64,000 nucleotides of DNA from Actinomycetota bacterium. Its GTDB lineage: Bacteria > Actinomycetota > Rubrobacteria > Rubrobacterales > Rubrobacteraceae. The notes under the pieces were generated by a model. It was not told the DNA's origin. It was given only the letters and a program-made list of their open reading frames with translations, and made no database searches. The translations under genes and the position numbers were made by a program. The DNA lies in NCBI GenBank assembly GCA_902810695.1, contig CADDYV010000008.1:1-64000 (forward strand). Direction: 5' to 3'. Positions 44,512 through 52,706 of this stretch are shown one piece after another (position 1 is the first letter of the stretch; each line of letters starts with the position of its first letter).

Positions 44512-45465
44512 ATGGAAAGGGAGAGCAGGATCTACGTTGCCGGTCATCAGGGGATGGTTGGCTCGGCTATTCTCCGGTGTTTAGAGACCGCAGGTTTCGA
44601 GGACATCAGCACGCGCTCCCACGGCGAGTTGGATCTCACCGACTCCCGTGCTGTAGAGGAGTTTTTTGCTTCTGAGAGGCCAGAGTATGTCTTTCTCGCT
44701 GCGAGCAAAGTCGGAAGTGTGCCGACCTCCACCTATCCAGCGACTGTCCTGCGGGAGAACCTGGCTGTCGAGCTAAACGTATTAGAGGCAGCTTACCGCT
44801 ACGGCGTCAGGAGGCTTCTGTTTTTGGCCGGCTCGTATATCTATCCCAGGTCTGCTCCTCAGCCCGTAAAAGAGGAGTATCTGCTTACAGGAAAGCCCGA
44901 AGCCGACAGCGAAGCCTATGCTATCGCCAGGATAGCTGGTATCAAGCTCTGCCAGGCGTACAACAGGCAGTATGGCACGAACTTTATAAGCGCAGTGTCT
45001 GCTTACCTCTACGGTCCTGGAAGCGGATTTGAACCTGAGAGCAGCTACCTGCTACCTGCGCTCATCCGCGAGTTCCACGGAGCCAAAGAAGGAAGGCGCG
45101 AGCATATAGTGGTATGGGGAACAGGCAGTTCCAGGAGGGAACTTCTGCATGTGGATGACCTCGCCGACGCCTGCGTTTACCTGATGGACAATTACTCGGG
45201 AGAAGAGATCGTCAATGTGGGGTCTGGCAGAGATGTGAGCGTAGAGGAGCTTGCTCGGATGATCGGGGAGGTCGTGGGCTACGAAGGTGATATCGTCTTT
45301 GATGCCTCTAGGCCTGATGCAATACCTTCAATGTTGCTCGACGCAAGCAAGCTGAACAATATGGGATGGAGGGCGAGAATACCGCTAAGAGAAGGTATAG
45401 AGCGGGCCTACGAGTGGTTTCTGGATCAGGGGAATCGAAGCGAGTCCGCCTCATCCCTGCGCTGA
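44512..45465 (+). CDS. GDP-L-fucose-synthase-like SDR protein with altered active site
   Basis: The 317-residue protein aligns without gaps to E. coli WcaG for the first 180 residues: IYVAGHQGMVGSAIL (NADP fold), LFLAGSYIYPRS, YAIARIAGIKLC, NRQYGTNF. Enzymes of this family make GDP-fucose by two epimerisations and a reduction. Here Ser107 is Gly, Cys109 is Tyr, Lys140 is Arg and His179 is Tyr; only Tyr136 of the catalytic set remains. It may catalyse another sugar-nucleotide step or be inactive. ATG 44512 was chosen by homology; GTG 44503 is possible. No capsule genes are adjacent. Confidence 0.75.
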   Translation: MERESRIYVAGHQGMVGSAILRCLETAGFEDISTRSHGELDLTDSRAVEEFFASERPEYVFLAASKVGSVPTSTYPATVLRENLAVELNVLEAAYRYGVRRLLFLAGSYIYPRSAPQPVKEEYLLTGKPEADSEAYAIARIAGIKLCQAYNRQYGTNFISAVSAYLYGPGSGFEPESSYLLPALIREFHGAKEGRREHIVVWGTGSSRRELLHVDDLADACVYLMDNYSGEEIVNVGSGRDVSVEELARMIGEVVGYEGDIVFDASRPDAIPSMLLDASKLNNMGWRARIPLREGIERAYEWFLDQGNRSESASSLR

Positions 45466-45476
45466 AAAGCCGCTTT

Positions 45477-46502
45477 TCAGCGCATCTTGCGTATCTTTTC
45501 AAAGTGATGGTAGAGCGAGCCGTGCATGGGATGGCGGGAGAAGATCTCGTTCTCGAAACGTCGGATCACGAAGAAACCGCCGACGACGAGCGGCAGGTAG
45601 TAGGTTAGCGCGCGCCAGATCAAAACCCCGCCGAGCAGTGCTCCGTGCTGACCGGCGGCATCCGAGCCGACGAGAGCGGCAAACCCGAGCTCTGCAGCCC
45701 CGCTTCCGCCTGGTGTTGGGGAGAGCGGCAATACCAGATACAGAACGAGCAGAGCCACCCACACCTCTGCGGTGCTGCCCGACCATCCCGCTGCTTTCAA
45801 AGAGAGCGCGCCTATCAAGGGAAATACTATCCAGTAGAGTATCTGCAGGAGGCCGCAGATCAGTATCGCTTGCGGTTGGTGGGCCCAGATCCGGGTAAAA
45901 CCGCGCCTGAGCTGGCGATAAAATTTGGAGGCTTTCGTGCGCCAGTCGGAGTTTTCTTGGCTGGAGGCTTGACCCCTGATCGGCGCGGCGCTCCCGCCGC
46001 TTCTCCGCACCAGGAAGGCGACCAGAGCCCATACCAGAGCCATCCCCACCGCGATACCGAGCATAAACTTGCCCCCGACACGAACCGGTATCGGGACGAG
46101 AAAAAACCCGATCACCGCCCCGGTCACCAGGACGGTGAAGTTCAGGATGGCTTTGACTGCTATGATGGCTCCGCTCATTCCCGCGGAGAGACCGGTCCGG
46201 CTGAGCGCGAACACCTCGTAGGGAAGCTCGCCGCCCATAAATGGCGTAACATCTCCGACCGAGTTCGAGCCGAGGTAGATCCGCGTCATCTCGTAGACCC
46301 TGGAGCGTTTGATCTCCGGGTTAGCCAGAATCGCCAGCATCGAGCCTTGCAGAAACCAGCTCACCACAGTCAGCAATATCGCCAGAATCAGCGGCCACAC
46401 TTCTTCTATACGAGGGATGCCCTTGACCTGGCTCCCGACCACGAGTATTCCTACGATGCTGAAGAGCAATCCTGTAACCAGCCCGATTATGGCTTGCTTC
46501 AT
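45477..46502 (-). CDS. UPF0104 / LPG-synthase transmembrane-domain family protein
   Basis: The 341-residue protein has about eight helices and the family landmarks RIYLGSNSVGDVTPFMGGELPYEVFAL and LPLSPTPGGSGAAELGFAAL, known from the flippase half of lysyl-phosphatidylglycerol synthases (MprF) and the YbhN/AglD2 group. No aminoacyl-transferase domain is attached, so it probably moves or helps build lipid-linked molecules. Its ATG overlaps the stop of the AI-2E-family gene by 4 bp, hence one operon. Confidence 0.85.
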   Translation of the reverse strand: MKQAIIGLVTGLLFSIVGILVVGSQVKGIPRIEEVWPLILAILLTVVSWFLQGSMLAILANPEIKRSRVYEMTRIYLGSNSVGDVTPFMGGELPYEVFALSRTGLSAGMSGAIIAVKAILNFTVLVTGAVIGFFLVPIPVRVGGKFMLGIAVGMALVWALVAFLVRRSGGSAAPIRGQASSQENSDWRTKASKFYRQLRRGFTRIWAHQPQAILICGLLQILYWIVFPLIGALSLKAAGWSGSTAEVWVALLVLYLVLPLSPTPGGSGAAELGFAALVGSDAAGQHGALLGGVLIWRALTYYLPLVVGGFFVIRRFENEIFSRHPMHGSLYHHFEKIRKMR

Positions 46503-47656
46503 GTGGAGGGCTCCTTCTGTATGCCAGTTGTTTCTTCTCCTCCTTCATCCTCTTTCTGGGGGGATGGAGCTCCGGACGAGTCTTCATCAGATAGGATTTC
46601 GTCTACCAGGGTAACCATGAACGCCGCCGCCGGAACGGCCAGGAGCACGCCCACCAGCCCTAGCAGCTTGCCAAACACGAGGAAGGAGAAGATCACCACC
46701 ACGGGATGCAGCCTCACCTCACGCCCCATGACCAATGGTTGTATCAGGTGGCTGTCAAGCTGGTTCAGGGCAAAGAAGAGCACGACCACCAGGGCTGCTT
46801 TCAGTGGAGAGATGGTAAGCGCCAGGAGTGCGGGAAGGAGCCCGCCGATAATCGGGCCAAAATAGGGGACGACCTCCAGCAGCCCGGCCAGAATGCCGAG
46901 GGTGAGGGGCAGGGGAACGCCCAGGATCCAGAGCCCCACCCCGGCACCGCCGCCCACGATCAACATCGCCAGAATCAAGCCCACGATCCAGCCGCGAAGC
47001 CTCGCCTCCAGATTTTCTATGATCTCCTCGATCTCACCCTTCCTGTTTTGAGGCACGAACCGCAAGATTCCTTTGATCAGGGAACCAGGGTCGTGAGCCA
47101 TGTAGAGCGAGAGAACCAGAATTGCTATAGCGTCGATCAGGAATCCCGTGGCCGTAGTAAGAACGGTGGGGATGGAGCCGAGCAGACTTGTGAGGTAGTC
47201 TTCAAGCTTGATCAGGTATCCCGAAAGGTTTGGCGTGAGCCCCAGGTTTTGATGCAGACGCCCGAGTAGATGGTTGAGCGAGTTGGCGTAGCCGGGCAGG
47301 GAAGAGCTCAAGACGAGGACCTCGCGCACAATGTTCGGGATCAGAACCAGCCAGATGAACACCACTATTGCTGCGATTATTCCCAGGAGGATGAGGGCGG
47401 CTTCCCAGGAGCGGATTCCCAGCCTCCCCAGCCTGAGCACGAAGGTCCTCAAGATGAGAGCTAAGAGAGCGGAGATCGCCACGAGCTCCAGGACCGGAAC
47501 AAGCTTGTAGAGCAAGAACAGCCCGGCTGCAACCAGTACCGGCACTGCAAAAGGAGCGCCCCGCTTTAGCCAGCTTTGTCCACTGCCCCTGTCTGCGGCA
47601 GGGTGAGGCGCTGTGCTTTCTTTCTTAGAGCCGTCTTCGGTGTGGCCTCTGCTCAT
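46499..47656 (-). CDS. AI-2E family transporter (PerM/YdiK type)
   Basis: The roughly 385-residue membrane protein shows the family signatures ILVLSLYMAHDPGSLIKGIL and LLEVVPYFGPIIGGLLPALLAL, near the C-terminal helices with QPLVMGREVRLHPVVVIFSF. Members export autoinducer-2, ions or other small molecules; the name does not prove AI-2. The start is uncertain: ATG 47656 lies only one base after GGAGG, and ATG 47713 is an alternative that may be leaderless, with TATAAA about 14 nt upstream. It overlaps the next gene by 4 bp. Confidence 0.85.
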   Translation of the reverse strand: MSRGHTEDGSKKESTAPHPAADRGSGQSWLKRGAPFAVPVLVAAGLFLLYKLVPVLELVAISALLALILRTFVLRLGRLGIRSWEAALILLGIIAAIVVFIWLVLIPNIVREVLVLSSSLPGYANSLNHLLGRLHQNLGLTPNLSGYLIKLEDYLTSLLGSIPTVLTTATGFLIDAIAILVLSLYMAHDPGSLIKGILRFVPQNRKGEIEEIIENLEARLRGWIVGLILAMLIVGGGAGVGLWILGVPLPLTLGILAGLLEVVPYFGPIIGGLLPALLALTISPLKAALVVVLFFALNQLDSHLIQPLVMGREVRLHPVVVIFSFLVFGKLLGLVGVLLAVPAAAFMVTLVDEILSDEDSSGAPSPQKEDEGGEETTGIQKEPST

Positions 47657-47808
47657 GCCTCCGGTAAAAGTCCACGTAGATTTAAAAGCTTCGAACCTGC
47701 GAACGCGTCCCATCGCGAAGTGCGTTTATATACTAATTTTACCTCTCTGAGACCGATTAGCCGATACCGAAAAGCACCTGGCCTGGGGACGGTTTATCGG
47801 GTTCTCGC

Positions 47809-49146
47809 TCAGTCTACGAACAGCTTGGAGGTGTCGGGTCTGGCAAAGAGGTCCACGATCCAGTCGAAGAGCACCTGGGCGCGGTTGAGATTGTAACCGA
47901 GTTCGTAGAGGTAGACCCCCTTCCAGATCAGAGCTCCCAGCAACCCGCTGACTTTTACGCCCAGGATGTCCGTGAGCGCCCCCGTCTCGCCGAGGTCCAC
48001 AAGCTGGCCCAGCGAACGGTATTCGAAGGTAGCTGGCTCTTCCCCGCGCATCTCCGCCGCGAGGTTCAGCGCGGCACGCTTGCCTTCCTGCTCCGCTGCC
48101 TGGGCCAGCGCCGGGACCGGCGGTCCATCGTAGTCCAGCGTAACGCAGTCGCCTACCGCGTAGACTCCTGGCCTGCCCTTGACACGCAGGAATCCGTCCA
48201 CGACTATCCGGCCCCGACCATCCTTTTGCACGTCGAGATTTTTTACCATCGGGGCGGGTTCGATCCCTGCGGCCCAGACGGTGGTATGCGCGGGTATCGT
48301 CCGGTCGTCATCGAGGATAACCGCGTCGGGGCGGACCTCTTTTACTTTGGCGTTGTTTATGATCTCCACCCTTTGCGCGGCGAGGCGGTGGGTGGCGGCA
48401 TTTGCCAGGGAAGGGTCTATGTCTTTCAGTATCCTGTCTCCGGCGTTGACCAGAACCAGACGTACCTGATCGAAGTCAACTTTGGGATAATCCTCTTTGA
48501 GAACGTCGAAGATCAGGTCGTGAGCGTCGGCTACCCCCTCGACCCCGGTGGGGCCGCCCCCCACGAAGACGAACGTCAATAAACCTTCTGGCAGGTTGTC
48601 GCGCAACCTCTCGGCTTCCTCGAAGCGATCCAGTATGCGGTTGCGCACTTCGAGAGCGTCTCTGAGGCCCTTCAGATCAATGGCGTGTTCTTCGGCTCCG
48701 GTCGCGCCGAAGAAGGTGGTGCGGCTGCCGGGAGCCAGGATCAGGTAGTCGTATTCGAAATCTCCGAGGTCAGTCTTGACTTTCTTGTTCTCGAAGTCCA
48801 CGTCTGTAACCTCAGCCTGGCAGAACTCGGCTCCCAGCGGAGTGATCAGACGCCTGATCGGATGCGCCATGTGGCGCACCTCGATGTTTCCGGAGATGGC
48901 GGAGGGAACCATCGGCCAGAAGGTCGTGTAGTTCGTACGGTCTAGAAGCTCTACCCCTACCTCCCGGCTGCCAGCGAAAGTCTTTGCCAGCGTCTCGAGC
49001 GCGGATAGTCCGCCGAAGCCGCCCCCGACGACCAGGATTTTGGTCGGACTATCCGGGTAGGATACGCCGAGGGGAACGGGCTTTTTCCTGCGACTGTAGA
49101 GGCCCGTGCCGATCAAAAGTGCCGCTGCGAAGAGCTTGCCTTTCAC
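47809..49146 (-). CDS. Type II NADH dehydrogenase (NDH-2)
   Basis: The 445-residue flavoprotein passes electrons from NADH to quinone without pumping protons. It has the FAD-binding VVGGGFGGLSALETLA, the NADH fold FVFVGGGPTGVEGVADAHD, YAVGDC, and the quinone-site region ALAQAAEQEGKRAALNL. Unlike most NDH-2, it begins with a hydrophobic segment (KLFAAALLIGTGLYSRRKK) before the FAD fold, which may add a membrane anchor. The C-terminal part (IWKGVYLYELGYNLNRAQVL) is amphipathic, typical for membrane binding. GGAGTG lies before the ATG. Confidence 0.9.
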   Translation of the reverse strand: MKGKLFAAALLIGTGLYSRRKKPVPLGVSYPDSPTKILVVGGGFGGLSALETLAKTFAGSREVGVELLDRTNYTTFWPMVPSAISGNIEVRHMAHPIRRLITPLGAEFCQAEVTDVDFENKKVKTDLGDFEYDYLILAPGSRTTFFGATGAEEHAIDLKGLRDALEVRNRILDRFEEAERLRDNLPEGLLTFVFVGGGPTGVEGVADAHDLIFDVLKEDYPKVDFDQVRLVLVNAGDRILKDIDPSLANAATHRLAAQRVEIINNAKVKEVRPDAVILDDDRTIPAHTTVWAAGIEPAPMVKNLDVQKDGRGRIVVDGFLRVKGRPGVYAVGDCVTLDYDGPPVPALAQAAEQEGKRAALNLAAEMRGEEPATFEYRSLGQLVDLGETGALTDILGVKVSGLLGALIWKGVYLYELGYNLNRAQVLFDWIVDLFARPDTSKLFVD

Positions 49147-49287
49147 TTTCTCACTCCTTCTATCTCCGACAGGACATTCCCAGAATAGTCTACCGGTACA
49201 CGGCTTCAGGTGCTCTCTTCTGCTGACCGATCAATTCGCGGGGATGTGACGGAGGCGAAATCCGGTGTAGACTGGTTCCATAACTTC

Positions 49288-49390
49288 AAGAGACGGGGAG
49301 CTTCCGGACACAGGAAGCTGAGAGGGCGCTAAGCTGGCCGCGCCGACCCATAGAACCTGATTCGGGTAATGCCGACGGAGGGACGCTCAT
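49288..49390 (+). promoter_or_regulatory. TPP riboswitch (THI element)
   Basis: The conserved core is present: ACGGGGAGC at the 5' side, CTGAGAG (49318-49324), GACCC, then AACCTGATTCGGGTAATGCC and GGAGGGA at the 3' side. It lies 118 nt before cytX. A stem CGATCTT/AAGATCG (49453-49488) directly precedes the ribosome site AAGGAAGGGG, and no T-run is found, so translational control is more likely than termination. Confidence 0.95.
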
Positions 49391-49507
49391 AGATGACATC
49401 CGCACGAAACTCCAGCACGAATTCGGCTTCCGCGTACTTCTCTTTTCGGTGGCGATCTTATCCAGGACGATGCGACCCTGAAAGATCGTGAAGGAAGGGG
49501 ATAGATA

Positions 49508-50785
49508 GTGCTGAACAAGCCGCCGGATTGGGGTATAGAGCCTGTCCCCGAAAGAGAACGCAAGCTTGGATTCCTGGACTTCTTCGTTCTGTGGGGTAGC
49601 TACGGGGCCGGACTTCTGGTGATGCTCGCAGGCACCCTGCTGGTGCCGAGCCTGGGGTTCGGATGGGCACTCGCGGCCATCGTGGTGGGAACCGTTCTGG
49701 GGAATCTCATCTTGCTTGTGCCCTCGGTGATGGGAAGCGACCACGGCGTCCCCACGATGGTCGCCCTGCGCCAGACCCTGGGAACCTACGGTTCCTACCT
49801 TCCTTCTCTGATCAACGTGGTTCAGCTTGTGGGATGGACGGCGTTCGAGTTGGTCATCATGACCAGGGCAGCCGACGCGATCACCGATCGCCTGGTGGGA
49901 GTTTCGCCGAGATGGTTCTGGCTCATCTTCTTTACGCTCGTGTGCGTGGCCTTTGCAATCGGCGGCCCGCTGGTGGTCGTGCGCGACTGGCTGGAGAAGT
50001 TTGGCATCTGGCTCTTGCTGGCGACCACAGCCTACCTCACCTACTACCTTCTATCCCACTACAGCCTGCAGAACATAGTCTCGCGGCCAGCGGAGGGCGG
50101 ACTTGCCTTTCCGGCGGCTGTGGATCTGGTCATAGCCATGCCGCTCTCCTGGCTGCCTCTCGCCGCAGACTACAGCCGGTTCGCTCGCAGCACCCGCGCG
50201 TCGTCCTGGGGAACGTACCTCGGATTTTTCGTGACCAACGTCTGGTTCTACGCCCTGGGTGCTCTGGCGGTCCTGGCGCTTGGAACCCAGAATCTCATCT
50301 CCTCGATAATGGCGCTCGCTGCCGGGGGCATTGCCCTGCTCATCGTGCTGGTTGACGAGACGGACAATGCCTTCGCGGACCTCTACTCCTGCGCGGTCTC
50401 TGCACGAAACTTTCTGAGCGATATCTCCCACTGGAAGCTCACGGTCTTCTTCGGGGTGGTCTCGTTCGCTGCTGCGGCTGTTTTGCCGGTACGAAGTTAC
50501 GAGTCTTTCCTGCTTCTGCTCGGCTCGGTCTTCGCGCCGCTCTTCGGAGTTGTGGCTAGCGACTACTTCCTGATCCGGCGCCGCAGGCTCGATGTGGAAG
50601 CTCTCTACGATAAGCCCGGCAGTTACTACGGTGGTTTCGGCGGATACGCCATCCTCTCCTGGATCGTCGGGATAGCCGTGTACCGGATCATCACCAGCTT
50701 CTTCCCGGATGTGGGCGCTTCGTTGCCCAGCATTGTCGTGGCGGGAGGCGTTTATCTGGGACTCTCCCTAATCCGTAAGAAATAG
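49508..50785 (+). CDS. cytX: Hydroxymethylpyrimidine/cytosine permease CytX (NCS1 family)
   Basis: The 425-residue NCS1 transporter has about twelve helices, with the family region DFFVLWGSYGAGLLVMLAGTL, PTMVALRQTLG, GWTAFELVIM and SWLPLAADYSRFAR. The TPP riboswitch in front identifies it as the thiamin-related CytX branch, which takes up the pyrimidine precursor of thiamin. No thi genes are adjacent, so it acts at a distance from the rest of the pathway. GTG 49508 follows GAAGGAAGGGG. Confidence 0.92.
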   Translation: MLNKPPDWGIEPVPERERKLGFLDFFVLWGSYGAGLLVMLAGTLLVPSLGFGWALAAIVVGTVLGNLILLVPSVMGSDHGVPTMVALRQTLGTYGSYLPSLINVVQLVGWTAFELVIMTRAADAITDRLVGVSPRWFWLIFFTLVCVAFAIGGPLVVVRDWLEKFGIWLLLATTAYLTYYLLSHYSLQNIVSRPAEGGLAFPAAVDLVIAMPLSWLPLAADYSRFARSTRASSWGTYLGFFVTNVWFYALGALAVLALGTQNLISSIMALAAGGIALLIVLVDETDNAFADLYSCAVSARNFLSDISHWKLTVFFGVVSFAAAAVLPVRSYESFLLLLGSVFAPLFGVVASDYFLIRRRRLDVEALYDKPGSYYGGFGGYAILSWIVGIAVYRIITSFFPDVGASLPSIVVAGGVYLGLSLIRKK

Positions 50786-50814
50786 TTTCTCGGAGTTTTT
50801 ACGGGTACTGGAGC

Positions 50815-50842
50815 TAAAGTTCCTTTGCTTACCTGACGATAA
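50815..50842 (+). promoter_or_regulatory. FliA/WhiG-type promoter upstream of the second sigma factor
   Basis: TAAAGTTC (50815-50822), 12 nt, GACGATAA (50835-50842). The -10 is identical to that before aroE-pilB, at the same distance. Transcription would start near 50849, before the leader ORF and the sigma gene, suggesting autoregulation. Confidence 0.6.
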
Positions 50843-50888
50843 CAAGGTATAGAAGCCGCGCCGACCCACGATCCGGAAGGATGGTGAG

Positions 50889-50978
50889 ATGCCGAAACTT
50901 TTGCAAATGTTTCTTGACTGCGAAGGTGTGGAACCAGAGACCTCTCATCACGGGCACATCCGACGCGGGATACGATGA
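50889..50978 (+). CDS. 29-residue leader ORF coupled to the sigma factor gene
   Basis: ATG 50889, preceded by GGAAGG at a suitable distance, opens a 29-codon frame (MPKLLQMFLDCEGVEPETSH, ending HIRRGIR). Its TGA overlaps the sigma gene ATG as ATGA. The overlap, the ribosome site and the position downstream of a promoter suggest it is translated and couples ribosomes into the sigma gene. Chance cannot be excluded for so short a frame. Function unknown. Confidence 0.45.
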   Translation: MPKLLQMFLDCEGVEPETSHHGHIRRGIR

Positions 50979-51739
50979 CGATTACGGTTCCCAGGAGGGT
51001 TGACAACGAACAGGTTTTGCGCCTGATCAAGGCTTACCGCGACAGAGGTGACAAGCGGGCTCTCGAACGTATCTTCGCGATGCACGGAAAGATTCTGAAC
51101 CACATCGTCCGCCGCTACTCGTCCGCCGCCGAGGAGTCTTACGAGGACCTTCTGCAGATCGGGTACGTGGGTTTGATCAAGGCCGTAAACGGCTACAGAA
51201 CCGACTCTGAGGCGCAGTTTAGCTCCTACGCTTACTCGATGATAGACGGCGAGTTGCGTCATCACTTCCGGGATACGGGGATGGTTCGCAAGCCCCGGTG
51301 GGCGCGCAGCCTCTATGCGAAGGTCTCAGAGGCCACGACCCGGCTGACCTCCGAGCTGGGCCGTCCGCCACTGGTCGAGGAGATAGCGAAAGAGGTCAAC
51401 GTCAGGCCGGAAGGTGTCCTGGAGCTCATGAAGCTCTTTCTGGATACGAATATTTACTCTCTGGACGAGGAACAAGAGGACGAAGAAGGCGCCGACATCT
51501 CCGCGATCAAAAACCTCCAGTACGAGACGTTCGCGCTGCCGATCGAGGACCGCATCCACCTCGAACAAGCCCTGGAATCTCTCTCCGAGATTCAGCAGAA
51601 GGTCGTCTACCTCTTCTTCTACAAGGATCTCTCGCAGACGGAGATCGGGAAGATGCTCGGCCTGCCGCAGCGCAAGGTTTCGCGTCTGATCGCCTCTGCC
51701 GTCAAGTCTTTGAAAGATAAAGTCGGCCCTCGCCACTAG
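50975..51739 (+). CDS. SigB/SigF/FliA-like group 3 sigma factor
   Basis: The 254-residue protein has region 2 (SYEDLLQIGYVGLIKAVNGY, FSSYAYSMIDGELRHHFRDT), region 3 (GRPPLVEEIAKEVNVRPEGV) and region 4 (LSQTEIGKMLGLPQRKVSRL). An acidic insertion (EEQEDEEGADIS) separates regions 3 and 4. It lacks region 1.1. The sequence is closer to the SigB/F/G group than to main sigma factors. It probably recognises the FliA/WhiG-like sites shared with the pilus genes (inference). Confidence 0.88.
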   Translation: MTITVPRRVDNEQVLRLIKAYRDRGDKRALERIFAMHGKILNHIVRRYSSAAEESYEDLLQIGYVGLIKAVNGYRTDSEAQFSSYAYSMIDGELRHHFRDTGMVRKPRWARSLYAKVSEATTRLTSELGRPPLVEEIAKEVNVRPEGVLELMKLFLDTNIYSLDEEQEDEEGADISAIKNLQYETFALPIEDRIHLEQALESLSEIQQKVVYLFFYKDLSQTEIGKMLGLPQRKVSRLIASAVKSLKDKVGPRH

Positions 51740-51816
51740 ACCGGAGTATTCTTTCCATCTTCGCTTTTCTGTAGAATTAGCTGCCCGAAGACACATTCCC
51801 GAGGAGGCATGAACTT

Positions 51817-52488
51817 TTGGCGTTTTTCAGGGAGCTAGGGGATCGTGTGGTCGGCGCGCCGTCCATACTCTCGGCAGACTTCGCCCACCTGGCGGACGAG
51901 GTGTACCGGGCGGAGCAGGGCGGGGCGAAACTGGTTCACTTCGATGCGATGGACAACCACTTCGTCCCGAACCTCACGGTGGGACCGATGGTCGCCGCCT
52001 CGCTGGTCAGGGCGGTGAACCTGCCGATAGACGCCCACCTCATGGTGGAAAACCCGGATAACCTGATCCAACCTTTCATAGAGGCGGGGGTAACGAGCAT
52101 CTCCGTGCAGCCGGAGGTGGTCAGGCATCTGCATAGGGTTCTGGTCATGATCCAGGACGGCGGTTGCGAGGCGGGGGTCGCGCTCAACCCGACGACCCCG
52201 CCCGAAGCCATCGAGTGGGCGCTGCCCTACCTGGACTACGTGCTCGTGATGAGCGTGGATCCCGGCTTCGGCGGCCAGAGCTTCATCCCGGAGATGGCGG
52301 ATAAAGTGCGGCGGGTGAGGGAGATGTACGGCCTTCCCGTAGAGGTGGACGGCGGCATCTCGCCGGAGACCGCCCCTATCATGGTCGAGGCCGGAGCCCA
52401 GGTTCTGGTGGCGGGATCCGCGGTGTACAAAGGGGATCCCACAACCGAGATGCGCCGGATCATCGAATCCTTCCACAAAGCGCGCTAA
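51817..52488 (+). CDS. rpe: Ribulose-phosphate 3-epimerase
   Basis: Rpe interconverts ribulose-5-P and xylulose-5-P in the pentose phosphate pathway. The 223-residue TIM barrel shows APSILSADFAHLADEV, FDAMDNHFVPNLTVGP (metal-binding), DAHLMVENPDN, VMSVDPGFGGQSF and EVDGGIS. In the usual sequence HxDxMDGxFVPN the first His and MDG positions read FDAMDNHFVPN: Gly is replaced by Asn-His order but metal ligands appear kept. TTG 51817 follows GAGGAGG. It leads into the riboflavin operon, which uses ribulose-5-P. Confidence 0.93.
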   Translation: MAFFRELGDRVVGAPSILSADFAHLADEVYRAEQGGAKLVHFDAMDNHFVPNLTVGPMVAASLVRAVNLPIDAHLMVENPDNLIQPFIEAGVTSISVQPEVVRHLHRVLVMIQDGGCEAGVALNPTTPPEAIEWALPYLDYVLVMSVDPGFGGQSFIPEMADKVRRVREMYGLPVEVDGGISPETAPIMVEAGAQVLVAGSAVYKGDPTTEMRRIIESFHKAR

Positions 52489-52536
52489 GCGTTCCTTGCC
52501 TGATTAACCAGTATGTGGTATAGCTTTGTCGCATAA

Positions 52537-52701
52537 CTTTCGGGGGCGGGTGGAATTCCCGCACCGGCGGTGATCCGGGAAGAAAATGGTCTTTTCGGAG
52601 AGCCCGCGACCCCCCGGCGCAAACGGGGGTGGAGCCGGTGAAGGTTCGCGCCAGTGAGCCGTAGTCCGGCGCCGACGGTGAGAGTCCGGATGGGAGAAAG
52701 G
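52537..52701 (+). promoter_or_regulatory. FMN riboswitch (RFN element)
   Basis: The element reads GGGGGCGGGTGGAATTCCCG, CACCGGCGGT, AGCCCGCGA, GGAGCCGGTGAA and GCCGACGGTGAGAGTCCGGA, matching the conserved RFN helices. Helix P1 is CTTTC (52537-52541) with GAAAG (52696-52700). The 3' arm contains the AAAGGA ribosome site of ribD, whose GTG lies 6 nt further, so FMN binding would block translation. Confidence 0.96.
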
Positions 52702-52706
52702 ACAGC

